From positions 186,001 through 250,000 of the forward strand of contig NZ_CP150452.1 in NCBI RefSeq assembly GCF_051307045.1: DNA of 64,000 bases. Reading direction: 5' to 3'. Under the pieces are notes generated by a model. It worked only from the letters and a program-made list of their open reading frames with translations. It was not told where the DNA came from and made no database searches. Both the position numbers and the translations under genes were made by a program. This document shows positions 1 through 10,000 of this stretch, in pieces. Within the stretch, counting starts at the first letter, position 1. Each line of letters begins with the position of its first letter. The DNA comes from Dryocola sp031988645 (GTDB lineage: Bacteria; Pseudomonadota; Gammaproteobacteria; Enterobacterales; Enterobacteriaceae).

Positions 1-354
1 TTCTTATCCAGCGTGCCGTTAATGGCCACCAGCTCGTCAGGGCTAAGGTTGCGGCCGTCGAACACGGCCCTGCGGAATATGTACGTCCAGGGTGCCGGTT
101 TTATCCCTGAACTGGTATCTGTCTTCGCCCGTTTTTTTGATGATATTACCGGTCAGGGATATGCTTGCCCCGTCGTGCATCGCTTTTGCCTGCACGATGG
201 TCATTCCCTGCGCATCTTCCATGCCCCGATAGCCTTTATCCATAGCGTGAGGCGGCGGCGGAGCGGCGTCCGTTTTAAAGCCACCCTCATCGTCCGCCAT
301 TGCGGGCAGGCTAAGTACGGCACTGAGTCCCGCTATCACCAGCATTTTCTTCAT
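1..354 (-). CDS. BOF-family (YgiW/YdeI-like) periplasmic protein, partial, frameshifted
   Basis: The protein starts with a clear Sec signal peptide (MKKMLVIAGLSAVLSLPAMA) and an AAGGAGA ribosome site precedes the ATG. The mature part resembles the bacterial OB-fold (BOF) family of YgiW and YdeI: a glycine-rich linker, then the strands SLTGNIIKKTGEDRYQF and DKTGTLDVHIP. As written the frame ends near position 43 after PQGRVRRPQP. Dropping one base of the GGCCC run at 66-70 restores the family's expected continuation (AVFDGRNLSPDELVAINGTLDKK without its last residue) to the window edge, so the gene is probably intact and continues beyond position 1. BOF proteins are linked to tolerance of peroxide, metals and cationic peptides; the role here is inferred from family only. 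Confidence 0.8.
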
Positions 355-447
355 ACATTCTCCTTAAGCTTAAGCTTCGAGGTACACCCGTTAAGCCTGG
401 CATAAGGTCCGCAAAGCGTCACATTTCCCTGCGGGGACGAAATGATA

Positions 448-470
448 ACGGCGCTCATGGCGAGCGCCGT
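448..470 (-). terminator. Hairpin downstream of the DUF1127 gene
   Basis: An 8-bp perfect stem (ACGGCGCT / AGCGCCGT) with a 7-nt loop lies just past the stop codon of the leftward DUF1127 gene. On the minus strand it is followed by a short T-rich stretch. Probably an intrinsic terminator, although the T tract is weak. Confidence 0.45.
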
Positions 471-478
471 CAGGGGGA

Positions 479-652
479 TTATTTCCAGCGTGATAGATCA
501 TCCTGCGTCAGCCCAATATCGCGTAATTGTTCCTTGCTAAGGCCCTGTAACACTCGCGCGGTCTGGCGCTGCAGCCATCTTTGCCGGAAATACTGGTAAA
601 TCATCACCAGGCCGTAAAAAGGCTTGTGAGAGCGGTTTTCTTCGTAACCCAT
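479..652 (-). CDS. DUF1127 (YjiS-like) small protein
   Basis: This 57-residue basic protein has the DUF1127 signature: an N-terminal amphipathic stretch (YQYFRQRWLQRQTARVLQGL) followed by the conserved SKEQLRDIGLTQDDL core. I chose the ATG at 650-652 because it is preceded by AGGAGA at good spacing; a longer frame to 718 has no such site. DUF1127 proteins are common in proteobacteria, and some are linked to phosphate, nitrogen or RNA metabolism, but no firm activity can be assigned here. It is transcribed away from the MocR-type gene, and the shared upstream region carries repeated CATACAGA-type sites. Confidence 0.8.
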   Translation of the reverse strand: MGYEENRSHKPFYGLVMIYQYFRQRWLQRQTARVLQGLSKEQLRDIGLTQDDLSRWK

Positions 653-705
653 GATGCTTCTCCTGTTGTTGCGTCGGAGTTCATCATGCGCCGCTGGCAA
701 AAGAG

Positions 706-808
706 CATACAGATTCAAAAATCACTTTTATTTAACATACAGAAACGCTAAAACATGAACTGAATGGTGTTTTTTTCATCGCTCTGTACTGGTTTCAGGT
801 TCTGTATG
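706..808. promoter_or_regulatory. Cluster of CATACAGA / TCTGTATG sites, candidate MocR operator
   Basis: The divergent region between the DUF1127 gene and the MocR-type gene contains CATACAGA at 706-713 and 736-743. The inverted form TCTGTATG is at 801-808, with a partial copy (TCTGTA) at 783-788. CATACAGAA (736-744) and TTCTGTATG (800-808) form a perfect 9-bp inverted pair. MocR regulators commonly bind direct or inverted repeats in such divergent promoters, so this is a plausible autoregulatory operator. The binding itself is inferred. Confidence 0.5.
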
Positions 809-828
809 GCTAACCGTGAGGATACAGC

Positions 829-2247
829 ATGACGCGCTACCAACATCTTGCCACTTTGCTGGCGGAACGCATCGAACAAGGGCTGTATCGCGGCGGAGAA
901 AGGCTGCCTTCGGTAAGAAGCCTTAGCAGCGAGCACGGCGTCAGTATCAGCACCGTTCAGCAGGCCTACCATATTCTTGAAGACAGACGGCTTATTTCGC
1001 CGCAGCCGCGTTCCGGCTACTTCGTTACCCAGCGCAAAGCGCAGCCGCCCGTACCGCAGCTGACGCGGCCGGCGCAGCGTCCGGTTGAAATTACCCAGTG
1101 GGATGCGGTGCTGGAGCAGCTAATCGCCCGCGAAGATTGCGACGTGGTGGCCTTCGGCAGCGGCGCGCCGGACGTGACGCAGCCGACCATTAAACCTTTA
1201 TGGCGCGAGCTGAGCCGTATCGCGCAGTATCAGGAAGCCGAGCTGCTGGGCTATGACAGCATTTACGGAATGCGCACGCTGCGCGAGCAGATTTCCCGCC
1301 TGATGCTGGACAGCGGATGCGCCGCCACCGCCGAAGACATTCTTATTACCAACGGCTGCCATGAGGCGCTGTCGATCGCCATTCGCGCGGTCTGCGAACC
1401 GGGCGACATCGTGGCGGTGGAGTCGCCTTCGTTTCACGGCACCATGCAGATGTTACGCGCCTTTGGCATAAAAGTGGTGGAAATCCCAACGGATTCCGTG
1501 ACGGGCATCAGCGTCGAAGCGCTGGAGCTGGCGCTGGAGCAGTGGCCTATCAAGGCGGTGATTCTGGTATCGAACTGCAATAACCCGCTTGGCTTTATCA
1601 TGCCGGAGGCGCGTAAAAGAGCGGTGCTTAATCTCGCGCAGCGCTTTGATATTGCCATCATCGAAGACGACGTTTATGGCGAGCTGGCCTATGAATATCC
1701 GCGCCCGATAACCATTAAATCCCTCGATCTGGACGGCCGCGTGCTGCTGTGCAGCTCATTTTCTAAAACGCTGGCGCCGGGGCTGCGCGTGGGCTGGATC
1801 GTGCCGGGACGCTATCTCGACCGCGCGCTCCACATGAAGTACATCGTCACCGGCAGCACCAACACCTTCTCGCAGCTGGCCGTGGCGGAGTTTATTCGTA
1901 ACGGTAATTACCATCGTCATCTTCGCCGCATGCGCCAGCATTACCAGCGAAACCTTGACGTATTCACCTGCCGGGTACGGCAATATTTCCCTTGCGGGAT
2001 CTGCGTCAGCCGTCCGCAGGGCGGGTTTATGATATGGGTTGAGCTGCCGGAAAATATTGATATTGTGCCCGTTTGCTGCGCGCTGCGGGAGGCGAATATT
2101 CATATTGCCGTCGGCTCGCTGCTTTCTGCTTCGGGAAAATACCGCAACTGCCTGCGCCTGAACTATGCTTTGCCGGTGGATGCGAAAATCGAAGCGGCGC
2201 TGCGAAAAACGGGCGAAGCATTAAGTCAGGTGCTGGAAAATGCTTGA
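829..2247 (+). CDS. MocR-family transcriptional regulator (GntR wHTH + aminotransferase-like domain)
   Basis: This 472-residue protein has a GntR-type winged helix at about residues 1-70 (RLPSVRSLSSEHGVSISTVQQAY). A fold-type I PLP-dependent aminotransferase-like domain follows, from about residue 100. The PLP lysine lies in SSFSKTLAPGLRVGW, and the NNPLGF and EDDVYGEL motifs typical of the fold are present. The layout and length match YdcR-like MocR regulators, which sense PLP or an amino-acid/PLP adduct and usually control a neighbouring or divergent gene. It may be a paralogue of E. coli YdcR rather than its orthologue, because the N-terminal region differs. Its effector and target are unknown; the nearest candidate target is the divergent DUF1127 gene. 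Confidence 0.9.
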   Translation: MTRYQHLATLLAERIEQGLYRGGERLPSVRSLSSEHGVSISTVQQAYHILEDRRLISPQPRSGYFVTQRKAQPPVPQLTRPAQRPVEITQWDAVLEQLIAREDCDVVAFGSGAPDVTQPTIKPLWRELSRIAQYQEAELLGYDSIYGMRTLREQISRLMLDSGCAATAEDILITNGCHEALSIAIRAVCEPGDIVAVESPSFHGTMQMLRAFGIKVVEIPTDSVTGISVEALELALEQWPIKAVILVSNCNNPLGFIMPEARKRAVLNLAQRFDIAIIEDDVYGELAYEYPRPITIKSLDLDGRVLLCSSFSKTLAPGLRVGWIVPGRYLDRALHMKYIVTGSTNTFSQLAVAEFIRNGNYHRHLRRMRQHYQRNLDVFTCRVRQYFPCGICVSRPQGGFMIWVELPENIDIVPVCCALREANIHIAVGSLLSASGKYRNCLRLNYALPVDAKIEAALRKTGEALSQVLENA

Positions 2248-2411
2248 TTTCTCCCCTGTTTTTGAGGCATAGATTCAGGGGCCGATAGGCTAAGCTTTCC
2301 TTTACCGGCACGTCAGTCTGAAGCCAATAAACATAAAAATTACCATCTCAGATGGACGACGCGTTAAGCCGCGTCAGGCGCCCGCGCGCCGTTACCTTAT
2401 AAAGGATAATC

Positions 2412-4053
2412 ATGACCAGCACCGCACAGCTGCTGACACGGGATAAGTTTGAAACTTGCCTGGGTGTGATTCGTCAGGCGTCGTTACAAATCCTTCCGTT
2501 ACTTAAAATTCGCGCCGCGGACGGCAAAGATCCGCAATGGTTCTTTCAACAGCTTGAACAGGGCCCGGCAGGGCATGGGCAGCTGGGCCGCGGTGGCGCG
2601 CCGTCTTAACCTTAACGATGCGGAGATCTCGCAGTTCACGCTGCTGCTACGTCATCTGCAGCAGCTGGTGCCGCAGTATGAAAGCGGGCAGGAGGTCAAC
2701 GATAACCAGCTGATCTCCGCGTTACGTTTTGTGAATTATCTCGAAATTGTGCGCAGCAAGCAGCCGCTGCTGGGCTATTCCACCGATTTAAACTACGGCG
2801 CAGAAACGCAGCAGCTGGAAGCGCAGCGGCAAATTCGCGCGCTGGAGCTGATGCTTCGCGGGCTGATTAACGGCGCCTGGGGGAGCCAGGCGCAGCTGGT
2901 CAATCAGCTTAAAATACAGTTTGGCGGGGATAAAGTCCGGCGCTGGCTAAAAAATGCCGAGCGCGGAGATATTCTCAGCGGCCTGAGCTTTAGCGAATTA
3001 TCCATTCTGCTGGTGGATAAAAAGGAGTTTGCCCGCCATTACGCGGCGCTCTATCAGAATGCCCCGCAGCTGAGCCTGTTTATCGACAAGCGTAAGACCC
3101 TGCAAACCTTCCTCGATGACGTTCGTCAAATCCGTAACGACATGATGCAGCAGCGTCCCCTCACCACGGTGCAGCTTAGCTTACTGGATAACTATTACCA
3201 GCAAACCAGCGCGCCGGTTCAGCGCGCGTTCGATGAAGGAAGGATAAAGGTTAACCCTGCGGCTCTGCTGGCGGCGGAAGAGCCTCAGCTGCAGGAGTTT
3301 ATCGCCCTGGCGCAGAAAAAATATGCGGCAAACGGCGGCGATAAAGAAGAGATCGGCGATAGCATCGAACGCGTGGATTCACGCAACGCTAAAAGACATT
3401 ACAACGCCGCGGAGACGGTATCCGTGGCGCTGTGGGCCCTGGTCGGGGTGGCGATTGTCGGCATGGCGATTTTCGCGCTCTTTGCCGTCAGCGACGTGAA
3501 TCGTGCCGCGCAGGATACCGCGCCGCCTCAGGTAATGACGGCCGTAAGGGCAGCGGATAACGCCCTTGAAAGAGACAGCCCGCGCGACATCCTGGCGAAT
3601 ATGGGCATCTCCTGGGATGAAAACAGCCTGCGCCTGGCCATCGAACGGGGAGATTCGCGCATTATCCGGCTGTTTATGCAGGGCGGGATGAACTGGAAAG
3701 CCTCTTATGCGGAATCCGCTCTGGCTGCAGATTATCGCGACGCGCTGGCGACGCTGCTGCAATATCGCACGCAAATGGACGAGGTGCGCCCGTGCCGGAG
3801 GATGATGAATACCATGAGCCAGGCGATGAAAGACGGGCAAAGCCTGACGTCGATGCGCAAACAGTTTCTGCAGAATTTTTGCAGCACGCCGGGCACGATA
3901 AAACGGCAAAAAGAAGAGCTTGAAAGAGCCCTGCTGCGCCAGAGCGCGCAAAAGAGACGCTATGACGAAGCCAAAGCCCAGGGCCTGCAGCCGCAGCCGC
4001 CGGATACGAATGAAGTGGATATTCAGCAGGCAATCTATAACGCCATTCGCTGA
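2412..4053 (+). CDS. STY4199-like HEPN-domain membrane protein, frameshifted
   Basis: Two overlapping frames join into one 546-residue protein if one base of the GGGCCC run at 2561-2566 is removed (QQLEQ then ARQGMGSWAAVARRL). An AAAGGA-type ribosome site precedes the ATG. The N-terminal two thirds is helical and soluble. A charged RNDMMQQR stretch near residue 240 could be part of a degenerate HEPN-type motif. One strong transmembrane helix (VALWALVGVAIVGMAIFALF) lies at about residues 340-360. The C-terminal part has an ankyrin-like look (LRLAIERGDSRIIRLFMQGGMNW). It resembles the STY4199 family of enteric HEPN proteins by my recollection. HEPN domains are often RNases in defence or toxin systems, but no activity can be claimed. 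A hairpin terminator follows. Confidence 0.6.
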
Positions 4054-4124
4054 AATTATGCCATCCCTGTAGCCCCGATCGGCAGGGCCGCGTTGGGTCG
4101 ATATTTATAAATATCACAGCCTGT

Positions 4125-4173
4125 AAAAACCCGGATTCGTAATTAAGGTAACGCTTATGAACCCGGGTTTTTT
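4125..4173 (+). terminator. Intrinsic terminator after the HEPN-like gene
   Basis: AAAACCCGG at the left and CCGGGTTTT at the right form a stem with a 26-nt loop, followed by a run of six T and an AT-rich stretch. The A run on the 5' side means it could also act on the opposite strand. It lies about 70 bases after the stop codon. Confidence 0.65.
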
Positions 4174-4940
4174 AATTATGAGCCTGATAATGATAAGCGA
4201 GGCCGTGCAGCGGGCCATTCCCATCATGTGTTGGTAAACGTTTTACCGTCCCGCCTGGGTTGTAACCTCCTTCACGAGAAAAATCCTAATATTTACTGAC
4301 GTCGCTATAGCATCATCGATTATTAACGGCCCTGCTATTTTATTCGGCGCTCGTCCTGCCGCCGCGAGGCGAACATTAGCCGCTAAAAAGCCATAAACTT
4401 TAAAACCTCCCGCCGCCAGTCAAGAAAGATAATTCCGATAAAAAATCCCCGCTACGTATTATCCAGCATTAAGTTTTTTTGAGATTTTTTTAATAGCCAA
4501 AATGTTTTAATTAACTAATTGATTTTAATGGTTATTTATTCTTTCTGCCTGTGCTGAATGTCATTAATAAATATAAAAGTCTTAATAAAGTCATTCGGGT
4601 TGATTTACGCCAGACGGCCGCTGATAGTGGTGTTGGCGGCAGCACAGAGGTTTTCATCAGCGATATATTCTGCTACTTGCTGAAGTTTAGAGTTTTATCT
4701 TTATGATCGGCTGACCGTGTTTGCGCGGCTATCTACAGCAGGGCCCTGCCGTATCTGTATGTTTATTTTTGTGCGCCGGCCTGGGGTTGGGTGAATATAT
4801 TATCTTTGTGTGGTTTTTTGGTTTTAAATTTTGAGCATTTTGCTGCATAAGTTATCACTTTCTTTTTTATTTCAAAATAATACTATTGGTAACTTCATTG
4901 TTCTTATACGGGAATTTTAAATTAGCAAAAGGACTGACTG
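4174..4940. other. AT-rich non-coding leader of the adhesin island
   Basis: No credible gene is visible on either strand in about 770 bases. The stretch is markedly AT-rich compared with the flanking genes and has many A/T tracts, for example around 4470-4580 and 4790-4910. Such DNA is typical of H-NS-silenced promoters upstream of acquired surface-structure operons. It probably contains the promoter of the regulator genes that begin at 4941, but I cannot place a single convincing -35/-10 pair. Confidence 0.5.
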
Positions 4941-5328
4941 ATGATGGGAAAGGAACTTGCCGGATACTACATTGGAGATAATATTCATTTCGAACTTGCA
5001 CGAAAGAAACTGATAAAACTGGATGGCAACGGACGGCCCGGTTCATAGTTTTACCTTCCGGGATACCATGTTGCGGCTGTTTCTTTATCTGCTGGAACAT
5101 GCGGATGGCGATATCGTTACCAACGAGCAGATCCTGTTTGAGGTATGGGATGCCTACGGACTGAAGTCTTCCAGCCAGCGGCTGTGGCAGGTCATGCAAT
5201 CTTTGAAGTTTCGGCTTGTCATGCTCGGCGGTCCTCACGACCTTATCATGAGAATAGAAACGTTCGATTCAAAAGGCTATACCCTGAAAAAAGGTATTGT
5301 ACGCCCTTTTTATTTCGTCGGTAATTAA
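4941..5328 (+). CDS. CadC/ToxR-type winged-helix regulator (single domain), frameshifted
   Basis: The reading frame starts at ATG 4941, with AAAGGA eight bases upstream, and encodes GYYIGDNIHFELARKKLIKLD. It hits a stop at about 5046 because of an extra C in the GGCCC run at 5035-5039. Removing it continues into GRPVHSFTFRDTMLRLFLYLL and a complete winged-helix fold (EQILFEVWDAYGLKSSSQRLWQVMQSLKFRL, shown in two parts: EQILFEVWDAYGL and SSSQRLWQVMQSLKFRL), giving about 128 residues. The pattern matches the OmpR/CadC-type DNA-binding domain, with no membrane segment or receiver domain. It lies directly upstream of a LuxR-type regulator and the adhesin operon and probably regulates it. AT-rich codon use suggests acquired DNA. 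Confidence 0.7.
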
Positions 5329-5357
5329 TGGATTAACTCTAACAGGGAGCTCTTATT

Positions 5358-5942
5358 ATGAGAGTGTATATTCTTTCTGAGAATATGTATTTTACGGAAG
5401 GAATGGTACGGTTAATGGCCCGCGCTGGCTATACTACCCATGTACTGCGGTTTGAAGACAAAATAGACCCCCGGCTATTTCATCATGGTTCGCCTTGCGT
5501 TGTATTTGCCGATGCAAAAAGGATTGACGATTGTCTGGAAAGCATTATGAACGTCGAGGTTCATTGCTTACTGAAGATTTTCTGCATCTCCGGGCATTTC
5601 AGCAAGCACGAATTCCATAGAAATAATTTCGTATCGCTGATTTCCAGACGCACCAGCGGCGAAGAAATTGTCCTGTTGCTAAACCAGCTATCTAAAGAGC
5701 CACAACGGAAAGTAGGCGCTAACGACTCCAGACTCTCCTCCAGAGAGCTAACCATTCTTTATTATCTTTTTAAAGGGAATTCACAAAAAGAGATATCTGA
5801 TAAATTAAATCTTTCGATTAAAACCATCTCAGCTTATAAGGCTCGCGCGTTGTTAAAACTGGGCGTGGAACGCATCAGCCTGAAGTCAATTCCCTATGTG
5901 CGTGGATATATATCCAGAGCGCCGGGCGACTTTTGTTTTTAA
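5358..5942 (+). CDS. LuxR/NarL-type transcriptional regulator
   Basis: This is a 194-residue protein with a GGGAGC ribosome site before the ATG. The C-terminal part (from about residue 128) is a classic LuxR-type helix-turn-helix: LSSRELTILYYLFKGNSQKE, then ISDKLNLSIKTISAYKARAL. The N-terminal part looks like a degenerate response-regulator fold (MRVYILSENMYFTEGMVRLM) without a convincing phospho-acceptor aspartate triad. It may therefore act without phosphorylation, like other adhesin-linked LuxR proteins. It sits 30 bases after the winged-helix gene and 69 bases before the OmpA-domain gene, in a likely regulatory pair for the Bap-like operon. The target is inferred from position. Confidence 0.85.
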   Translation: MRVYILSENMYFTEGMVRLMARAGYTTHVLRFEDKIDPRLFHHGSPCVVFADAKRIDDCLESIMNVEVHCLLKIFCISGHFSKHEFHRNNFVSLISRRTSGEEIVLLLNQLSKEPQRKVGANDSRLSSRELTILYYLFKGNSQKEISDKLNLSIKTISAYKARALLKLGVERISLKSIPYVRGYISRAPGDFCF

Positions 5943-6011
5943 CTATTGCGGGCCTGCACGCAGCAATCTATAGCTATTTATTACAAATATATTGAAGAGG
6001 GTTACTAAACC

Positions 6012-6983
6012 ATGGCGCTTAGTCGTTATATTAATAAAATATTTTTACTTATTTTTTTTACCATGCTGGCGTATGGCTCAAATACTTATGCGCAGATAGG
6101 CCACAGAATTAACGACGGTAAAATCCCATGGGTTATGGATGCTGAGCCGCCGCCGGAACATTTTCTCGCGGAAAGCGCCCGCGCCCGGCTTATCGTATTT
6201 CGCCTGGCCAAAAACGATGACGATCTCACGGCTAAGCCGCTAAATATTTTCGTTAACGATCAATACTATGCCAGCCTGCTGCCGGAGCACCAGAGTATCG
6301 CTCTTTCCGTTTGCCCGGGTAGGAAAAAGCTCGCCGTCTCCACGGATGCGCTGCCGGGCGGGAAAAATCCCGGCGCGTCGGTTCTTGAAAATGCTACGCC
6401 CGCGCTGCAGGCCGCAGAGGTTTATTTTTATCAAATAACGTCTGATAAAAACGGCAGGGTTTTTGCCCGCTGGGTCAACGTGGATATGGCTCGTGAAGTA
6501 CTGAGCAATGTGAAAATGCAGACACATACTCTTTCCCGCGTCGCCAAAGATGAGACCTGCCAGGCCGATACTTATTCTCTTAATGCTGCCACGCTTTTTA
6601 ATTTTGGCCGTCATGATGCGCAGGGCATGGTTAAAGGCGCTGCTGAGTCCTTAGCGGAGCTTTCGCAGCGAATGATTAAAGACTATATCTCCATCGATAA
6701 AATCGTCGTTAAGGGCTATGCCGATCCGGTAGGCGATGACGTGCAAAATAAATATCTCTCTGAAAAACGGGCCGCTACGGTTGCCGATCGGCTACGGGCT
6801 TCTGGTTTATCTGGCGATGTTATTTTATCCCAGGGTATGGGCGCGACGAATCTTTTAGTTGAGGACTGCGATAAATATTCAAATTTTACCGACGTCATGG
6901 TGTGTAACCAACCCAACAGAAGAGTCGAGATCGAAGTTTATGGTGTCGCCACCGACTCCGCCGTAGCAATGAACGCTCATTAA
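6012..6983 (+). CDS. OmpA C-domain periplasmic protein upstream of the giant adhesin
   Basis: The 323-residue protein has a Sec signal peptide (about residues 1-27, ending near SNTYAQ). Its C-terminal OmpA/MotB-type domain covers about residues 190-310 and includes the peptidoglycan-binding core (VVKGYADPVGDD, LSEKRAATVADRL and NRRVEIEV). There is no beta-barrel region; the N-terminal 160 residues are of unknown fold. OmpA-like domains bind peptidoglycan, so the protein may anchor the exporter or adhesin to the cell wall. It lies 45 bases before the adhesin start codon and is very likely in the same transcript. Comparable genes occur beside other type I-secreted adhesins. Confidence 0.8.
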   Translation: MALSRYINKIFLLIFFTMLAYGSNTYAQIGHRINDGKIPWVMDAEPPPEHFLAESARARLIVFRLAKNDDDLTAKPLNIFVNDQYYASLLPEHQSIALSVCPGRKKLAVSTDALPGGKNPGASVLENATPALQAAEVYFYQITSDKNGRVFARWVNVDMAREVLSNVKMQTHTLSRVAKDETCQADTYSLNAATLFNFGRHDAQGMVKGAAESLAELSQRMIKDYISIDKIVVKGYADPVGDDVQNKYLSEKRAATVADRLRASGLSGDVILSQGMGATNLLVEDCDKYSNFTDVMVCNQPNRRVEIEVYGVATDSAVAMNAH

Positions 6984-7028
6984 TACACGCTCAGTTAACC
7001 CTTATTATTGTATTCAAAGGAAATTAAT

Positions 7029-10000
7029 ATGGTTGCCATGGTAAAAATTAATATACGTGGAACTAGAGGGATCGTTTCATCTCATGAAGTCAATGCGCAA
7101 AGCAACGCTGCGACGCTTATTACCATCCCCGCACAGGGTAAGTTTAATATTGAACTGATTGATACAGCCACAGGTCATGGCCCGCAGGTTGTGATGACTA
7201 AACGCGTGGGCAACAATCTGGTTCTGGTTTTTGACGGTGAAGATGCCGATGACGTTATTCTTGAAAATTATTATGAGAATCACGAGGTGCATTTAATCGG
7301 TCAGGCTGAGAACGGGCAGTATTATGAATATATTCCGGTCTCCGGCGAGGTAAATGAGTATGCGCCGATGCTGGTAGACGGAGGCTCCAGCGAGGCCGTA
7401 TTAGGCGCCGAGCCTTCTGCTTTTGCCGATCCTGCCAACGACGGCAACCGGTTCGCATGGCTACCGTTCCTGCTGCTTGGCGCCGGCGCGGTGGGCGTTG
7501 GCGGTCTTGCCTACGCCGCGGTAAAAAATAAAGGCTCTGAATCAGACTCCGCTCGCGACATCGATATCGTTATTAATCCGGCCACTGACAAAGATAAAGA
7601 TGGGCGGCCTGAAATAAGCGGAAGCTCCTCAAGCCCCGGTTCGAAAGTCGTTATCACCCTTCCCGACGGCAAAACCGTTACCACGCAAACAGATAAAAAT
7701 GGTAACTGGGCCGTTGAGGCGCCTTCTTCCCAGCCAAACGGCACCCTTACCGTTACGGTAACTGATTCTGACGGCAATTCCTCTACGGTGACCGGTAAAT
7801 ACGAAGATCGTACCGCGCCTGAAAAACCGGTAATCTCCGCGAACGATGACGAACGTCTGGCCGGTACCGCCGAGCCGGGCTCAAAGGTAACGGTCACCGA
7901 TAAAGAAACCGGAGAGACCACCACCGTTGTCGCAGATGATAAGGGTAACTGGAGTATTAAGCCGAATCCGATTAACGAAGGAAGCAATAACGCTACCGTT
8001 GTAGCCCAGGATCCGGCGGGCAACCTTTCCCCGCCGGTAGGCGTCTCGCGTCCGGATACCACCGCGCCTGATAACGTCTCCTCCGGCATCGTTAAAGGTT
8101 CCGTTTCCCTTGTTGATGACGTGGCGCCGGTAACCGGCATCATTGCGGACGGCGCTAAAACCAACGATACGCGCCCGACCTACAGCGGCAAAGCGACCGG
8201 CGATATCGACCATGTCAACATTTACGACAACGGCAAGCTGGTCGGCAGCGCTAAGGTCGGCAGGGACGGAAGCTGGAGCTATACCCCTTCGGCCAGCCTT
8301 GCGGAAGGTTCCACCCATGACTATACCGTTGCGGCCGTAGATAAAGCGGGCAACGAAGGCGCGCGCGTCAGCGGTACTCACGACGGCGGATGGACATTCA
8401 CCGTCGATACCCTGCCTCCTGATAATAAAACCGCCGGGATAGTGATTGATTCCATCACCCTGACTGACGATGTCGAACAGGTTACCGGCCTTATTAAGGA
8501 TGGCGACAGCACCAATGATACCCGGCCGGCTTATTCTGGTAAGGCGGCCGGCGACATCGATCGCGTCAACATCTACGACAACGGCAAGCTTGTGGCCAGC
8601 GTAAAGGTTAACGGCGACGGCACCTGGAGCTACACGCCGGAAAAAGCCTTAGCAGACGGCTCGAGCCATGAATATGCCGTATCCGCGGTAGATAAAGCGG
8701 GTAATGAAGGACCGCGCGTAAGCGGGACTGCGGACAGCGGCTGGAACTTTGTCATTGACGCAGGCGCGCCCGATAACATCGCCTCAGGCATCGTTGAGGG
8801 TTCGCTGAGCCTGACGGACGACGTGGGGGCGCAAACCGGTGATATTCCCGATGGCGGCGTGACGGATGATACCCGTCCGACATTCAGCGGAAAGGCGACC
8901 GACGACATTGATCACGTCAATATCTATGACAACGGAACCCTGATCGGCGCTGCAGATGTGGACAAGGACGGCCGCTGGAGCTTCACGCCGCAGACCGATC
9001 TGCCCGAGGGCGAACATGAGTTCACCGTTTCCGCGGTGGACCGTGCCGGTAACGAAGGCGCGCAGACCAGCGGCACTTCTGATGAAGGCTGGAGCTTCAC
9101 GGTAGACACCACGGCACCGGCCGATACGGCGTTTGAGAGCGGCAGCATCACCCTGACGGACGACGTTGGGCCGGTGCGGGGCACCATCGTGGACGGCAGC
9201 ATCACCGACGACGCGCAGCCGACCTACGGCGGCGTTATCGGCAGCGAAGGGCTGGCGGACGGCGTGGTGAGCGTCAATATCTACGACAACGGCACGCTGA
9301 TCGGCAGCGCGGCGGTGGACAGGACCACCGGCGCCTGGAGCTTCACGCCGGGGAGCGCCCTGGCGAGCGGCAGCCACAGCTTTACGGTGGCGGCGGTGGA
9401 CGCGGCGGGCAACGTCGGTCCGCAGGTCAGCGGCACGGCGGATGCGGCCTGGGATTTCAACCTGCTGACCAGCGCCCCGGCGCAGCCGTCCATTGAAAAC
9501 GTCAGCGACGATCGCAGCCAGGGCGAAGAAGCGGACACCGGTTTCCTGCAGAAGGGCCAGGCAACCAACGACGCCACGCCGACCATTAACGGCAGCGGCG
9601 AGCCGGGCACAACGGTGCAGATCTGGGCAACGGACGGCGCAGGCAACCGCGTGCTGGCGGGGGAAGGCAAGGCGGACGGAAACGGACGCTGGAGCATCAC
9701 CACGGCGGCGCTGGGCGCGGACGGCGTCTACAGCCTGACGGCCACGGCGGTGAACGCGGCGGGCGTCTCCTCGGCGGAAACCGGTCCGTTCCCGATCTTG
9801 CTGGACACCGCGGCGCCGGAGGCGGCCGTGGCGGTACTCCATGACGATCAGGGTGACGAGCGGGGTCCGGTGGCGGCAGGCGGCGTGACGGACGACCGTA
9901 CCCCGACGTTAAAAGGCAGCGGCGAACCGGGCGCCACCGTAACGGTGTACCTGGACGGTAAGAGCACGCCGGCAGGCAGCGTGGTGGTGGGTGAAGACGG

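Noticed and set aside
7029..7500. LapG-type retention cleavage site in the adhesin N-terminus
   Set aside because: No TAAG or PAAG motif is present in the first 165 residues, and no lapD/lapG genes are in the window.
8784..9842. Long minus-strand open frame (352 codons) opposite the adhesin Ig repeats, and similar ones at 15129-15848, 15897-17315 and 17778-18737
   Set aside because: They mirror the repeats and GC-rich codons of the adhesin, have no ribosome sites or family-like sequence, and exist only because stop codons are rare opposite such DNA.
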